Shown here in pieces: positions 62,288 through 64,000 of a stretch of 64,000 nucleotides of DNA. Both the position numbers and the translations under genes were made by a program. Every line of letters starts with the position of its first letter. The first letter of the stretch is position 1. Under the pieces are notes generated by a model. That model worked only from the letters and a program-made list of their open reading frames with translations. It did not search any database and was not told the DNA's origin. The DNA is from Streptomyces canus (lineage in GTDB: Bacteria > Actinomycetota > Actinomycetes > Streptomycetales > Streptomycetaceae), in contig NZ_KQ948660.1 in NCBI RefSeq assembly GCF_001514145.1, positions 124,001 to 188,000 on the forward strand, read 5' to 3'.

Positions 62288-63127
62288 ATGCCGCTTACCG
62301 GTGGGCGACTTGGCCACGCCCGTGTGGCAGTACTGACAGCCGTGCAGGAGGAGAGCGAAGCCTTCAGAGAGGTCGGGGGCCTAACGCAGCGCCTGCGGGG
62401 GAAACCTTATTACGTCGCCGAGGGCAGCGATCCCAAGTACCCGAACGTCGTCCACCGAGAGATCGATCGAAACAATATCCAGTCAGGTGAGAAGGTTAGA
62501 GATGTAATCGAGCACTGGCAACCGGAACTTCTCGTGCTATGCGGGATCGCCGGCGGAATCAATGGACGTGCAGATGTTTCAGTCGGTGACGTAATCATTC
62601 CCCCCTATATCCACTACTGCTCTTTCGCTAAATTGAGTAGCCAAGGTGCACGTCGACGATACATCCCGTTCGATTATCCATCCATTAATCTGCACCAGGA
62701 TTATGTGGCTCCACTAAGAGATGACCATTCGTGGCTCACAGATGAACTCAAGAGTGAACTCCCCGAAGATTGCCACCCCAAGGTGCACATCGAGAGCCTC
62801 GTAGCTGGCGATAAGATCTATGGCGACCCTAATTCGGAAGAGCAACAACGAATCGTGCAGGACTACGATGAAGCTGTAGCCATCGATATGGAGTCGGTAG
62901 GTCTATGCCGAGGGGTAGCAGCATCCCGAAATAATCCACAATACAATCCACGCTTGCTCATCGTACGAAGCGTGTCAGACATAATCGATGATCCGCAGAA
63001 CGATGAGAGTCGTAAGCTGTGGCGACCGTACGCCTGCGCAATCGCGAGCCACTTCACTTGGCGAGTCGTAACAGATATCGTAGAAATGGAACCAGATCCA
63101 CGGCGCACTCCGGAGGTCGCGGCATGA
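62288..63127 (+). CDS. Nucleoside phosphorylase/nucleosidase-fold protein (PNP_UDP_1), putative conflict-system effector
   Basis: 279 residues. 'Gly86-Ile-Ala-Gly-Gly90' with 'Val-Ser-Val-Gly-Asp-Val' (97-102), 'Ala-Ile-Asp-Met-Glu202-Ser' and 'Val-Arg-Ser-Val-Ser-Asp231' are the phosphate or ribose-binding and catalytic positions of MTA/SAH nucleosidases and purine phosphorylases. The protein is longer than housekeeping MTAN (about 230). Codon use is distinctly less GC-biased than upstream genes. The stop overlaps the start of an NACHT-type gene (ATGA), so the two are coupled. In antiphage STAND/NLR-like systems, nucleosidase-fold domains act as effectors that deplete nucleotides or nucleosides; that role here is inference. 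Confidence 0.85.
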   Translation: MPLTGGRLGHARVAVLTAVQEESEAFREVGGLTQRLRGKPYYVAEGSDPKYPNVVHREIDRNNIQSGEKVRDVIEHWQPELLVLCGIAGGINGRADVSVGDVIIPPYIHYCSFAKLSSQGARRRYIPFDYPSINLHQDYVAPLRDDHSWLTDELKSELPEDCHPKVHIESLVAGDKIYGDPNSEEQQRIVQDYDEAVAIDMESVGLCRGVAASRNNPQYNPRLLIVRSVSDIIDDPQNDESRKLWRPYACAIASHFTWRVVTDIVEMEPDPRRTPEVAA

Positions 63128-64000
63128 CCGCCACCAGGGAAGAAGAAGCAGTTTGGGCGAACATGAAAGGGGATGCTCTCGATTTCTTCACGAAGATCAG
63201 TCGTGGCCGCACCCCCTTCAGCCTAACAATCGCACTTCCTAATTCATATGATCAACTCATCTCTGGGCAATGGGATGAAGTGGCGCCGGAAGAAGATCTT
63301 GCTCAGTTGGCAATAGAGTCGGGCCGAGTTCTACTATCAGCAGAGGCTGGCAGCGGCAAGACGCACCTTCTAGCGCGAGCTGGCGCCTCGGCTGCCGCCA
63401 ACACTGCAAATGTTATTCCGATCTGGATTCCGCTGAGAGATCTCCCCTCGGCGATCAGGAGCACGGAGCCTGAATCAGTCGTTCAGGCTCTAATCGGCTT
63501 GAGCCGTCCATCATTGAAGCCGGTACTGACCAGCTCGTCGGAAGTCCCGATGCTATTGCTGCTTGCGGATGGGCTAAACGAGATTCCGAGAGAGCTGTCG
63601 CAACCCGCACTTGACGCGCTAGATGAGCTAGCCAGAAGGTTTCCCTTTATCAGCGTCATCGTGAGTGAACGCCTTGTCAGACGGCAAGTACCACTCGACC
63701 GCTGGACGCTTGCCACGGTACTCCCCCTTTCGAAAGGTCAAGTAGAAAAGTTCTGGAGTACAACTCAGGAAGTCAACAAGCCTCCAGAAGCAGCTCTTGA
63801 ACTGTTCAAGAACCCATTCTTTCTCGACAAGGCAACAACTTTCCATCTAACTGATGGAAGTGCCGCCAAAATGATTGAGTCTTACTTTTCAAAGATGGCT
63901 CACGTAAACGCAACAGGACTCAACACTCTAAGCGAAGTCTGTTACGCATCTTATTCCCGCGAAAGAGGAATGCTGATCCCGTTGACAGACTTCAAAGATC
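63124..64000 (+). CDS. NACHT-type NTPase, partial at window edge
   Basis: 292 residues are visible, with no stop before the end of the window. Walker A is 'Ser-Ala-Glu-Ala-Gly-Ser-Gly-Lys79-Thr80-His', Walker B 'Leu-Leu-Leu-Leu-Ala-Asp149-Gly-Leu-Asn-Glu-Ile', the NACHT form, and 'Asn-Pro-Phe-Phe-Leu-Asp' matches the later NACHT helical motif. The first 60 residues are an N-terminal segment without a recognised effector domain; the effector appears to be the separate upstream gene. The C-terminal sensor region lies beyond the window. Low-GC codons mark it as acquired DNA. Confidence 0.8.
   Translation, partial: MTATREEEAVWANMKGDALDFFTKISRGRTPFSLTIALPNSYDQLISGQWDEVAPEEDLAQLAIESGRVLLSAEAGSGKTHLLARAGASAAANTANVIPIWIPLRDLPSAIRSTEPESVVQALIGLSRPSLKPVLTSSSEVPMLLLLADGLNEIPRELSQPALDALDELARRFPFISVIVSERLVRRQVPLDRWTLATVLPLSKGQVEKFWSTTQEVNKPPEAALELFKNPFFLDKATTFHLTDGSAAKMIESYFSKMAHVNATGLNTLSEVCYASYSRERGMLIPLTDFKD

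Overview
The window is high-GC DNA with strong third-codon GC bias, leaderless or GTG-started genes and typical actinomycete families. Gene content and order (mfd, glmU, prs, rplY, pth, ppc, tam/tamR, galTEK, ABC-F, ispE, rsmA, rpfB, tatD, rsmI, a PMT-family mannosyltransferase) indicate a Streptomyces chromosome core region, and from memory this is the order seen around SCO3109-SCO3154 of S. coelicolor. Only the last ~1.7 kb is visibly less GC-rich and looks foreign.

Layout. 0-5.5 kb: secreted lipoproteins, a GNAT, a secreted HNH nuclease, a small antitoxin-like protein, a nucleotidyltransferase, and a divergent SCO6745-like/TetR pair. 5.5-14.6 kb: mfd, a DnaA-box-like repeat cluster, a MacB/FtsX-type ABC exporter and an MFS drug exporter. 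14.9-20.0 kb: an accessory graveyard with an XRE/DUF397 remnant, a frameshifted membrane gene, a small immunity-like gene, and a decayed RHS/polymorphic toxin gene split by an IS5-type element. That element is the left part of a composite-transposon-like unit with perfect outer ends and a 3-bp target duplication. 20.2-22.2 kb: DUF485/acetate-type symporter pair. 22.3-29.0 kb: a coiled-coil protein followed by a polymorphic toxin/immunity locus: a YrhB-like/deaminase/SUKH-4 giant, an HNH-SUKH fusion, and a YwqJ deaminase with a SUKH-3 protein. 29-31.5 kb: sensor kinase, HTH protein, tRNA-Gln.

31.6-45.9 kb: housekeeping genes glmU-prs-rplY-pth, a sortase-type surface protein, ppc, a desaturase-TetR operon with a repeated CCGTA operator, CsbD, a VOC pseudogene, tam/tamR with a three-site operator, a LuxR regulator, a GNAT and a membrane protein. 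46-51.3 kb: galactose catabolism (galTEK) divergent from a sodium/sugar symporter with a small partner protein. 51.5-61.9 kb: an atypical response regulator, ABC-F, ispE, rsmA, rpfB, tatD, a zinc-ribbon protein and rsmI, all leftward, then the rightward protein mannosyltransferase.

62.3-64 kb: a two-gene unit with overlapping start/stop codons, encoding a nucleoside phosphorylase/nucleosidase-fold protein and a NACHT-type NTPase that runs off the window. This is the best candidate here for a little-described, probably antiphage, conflict system.
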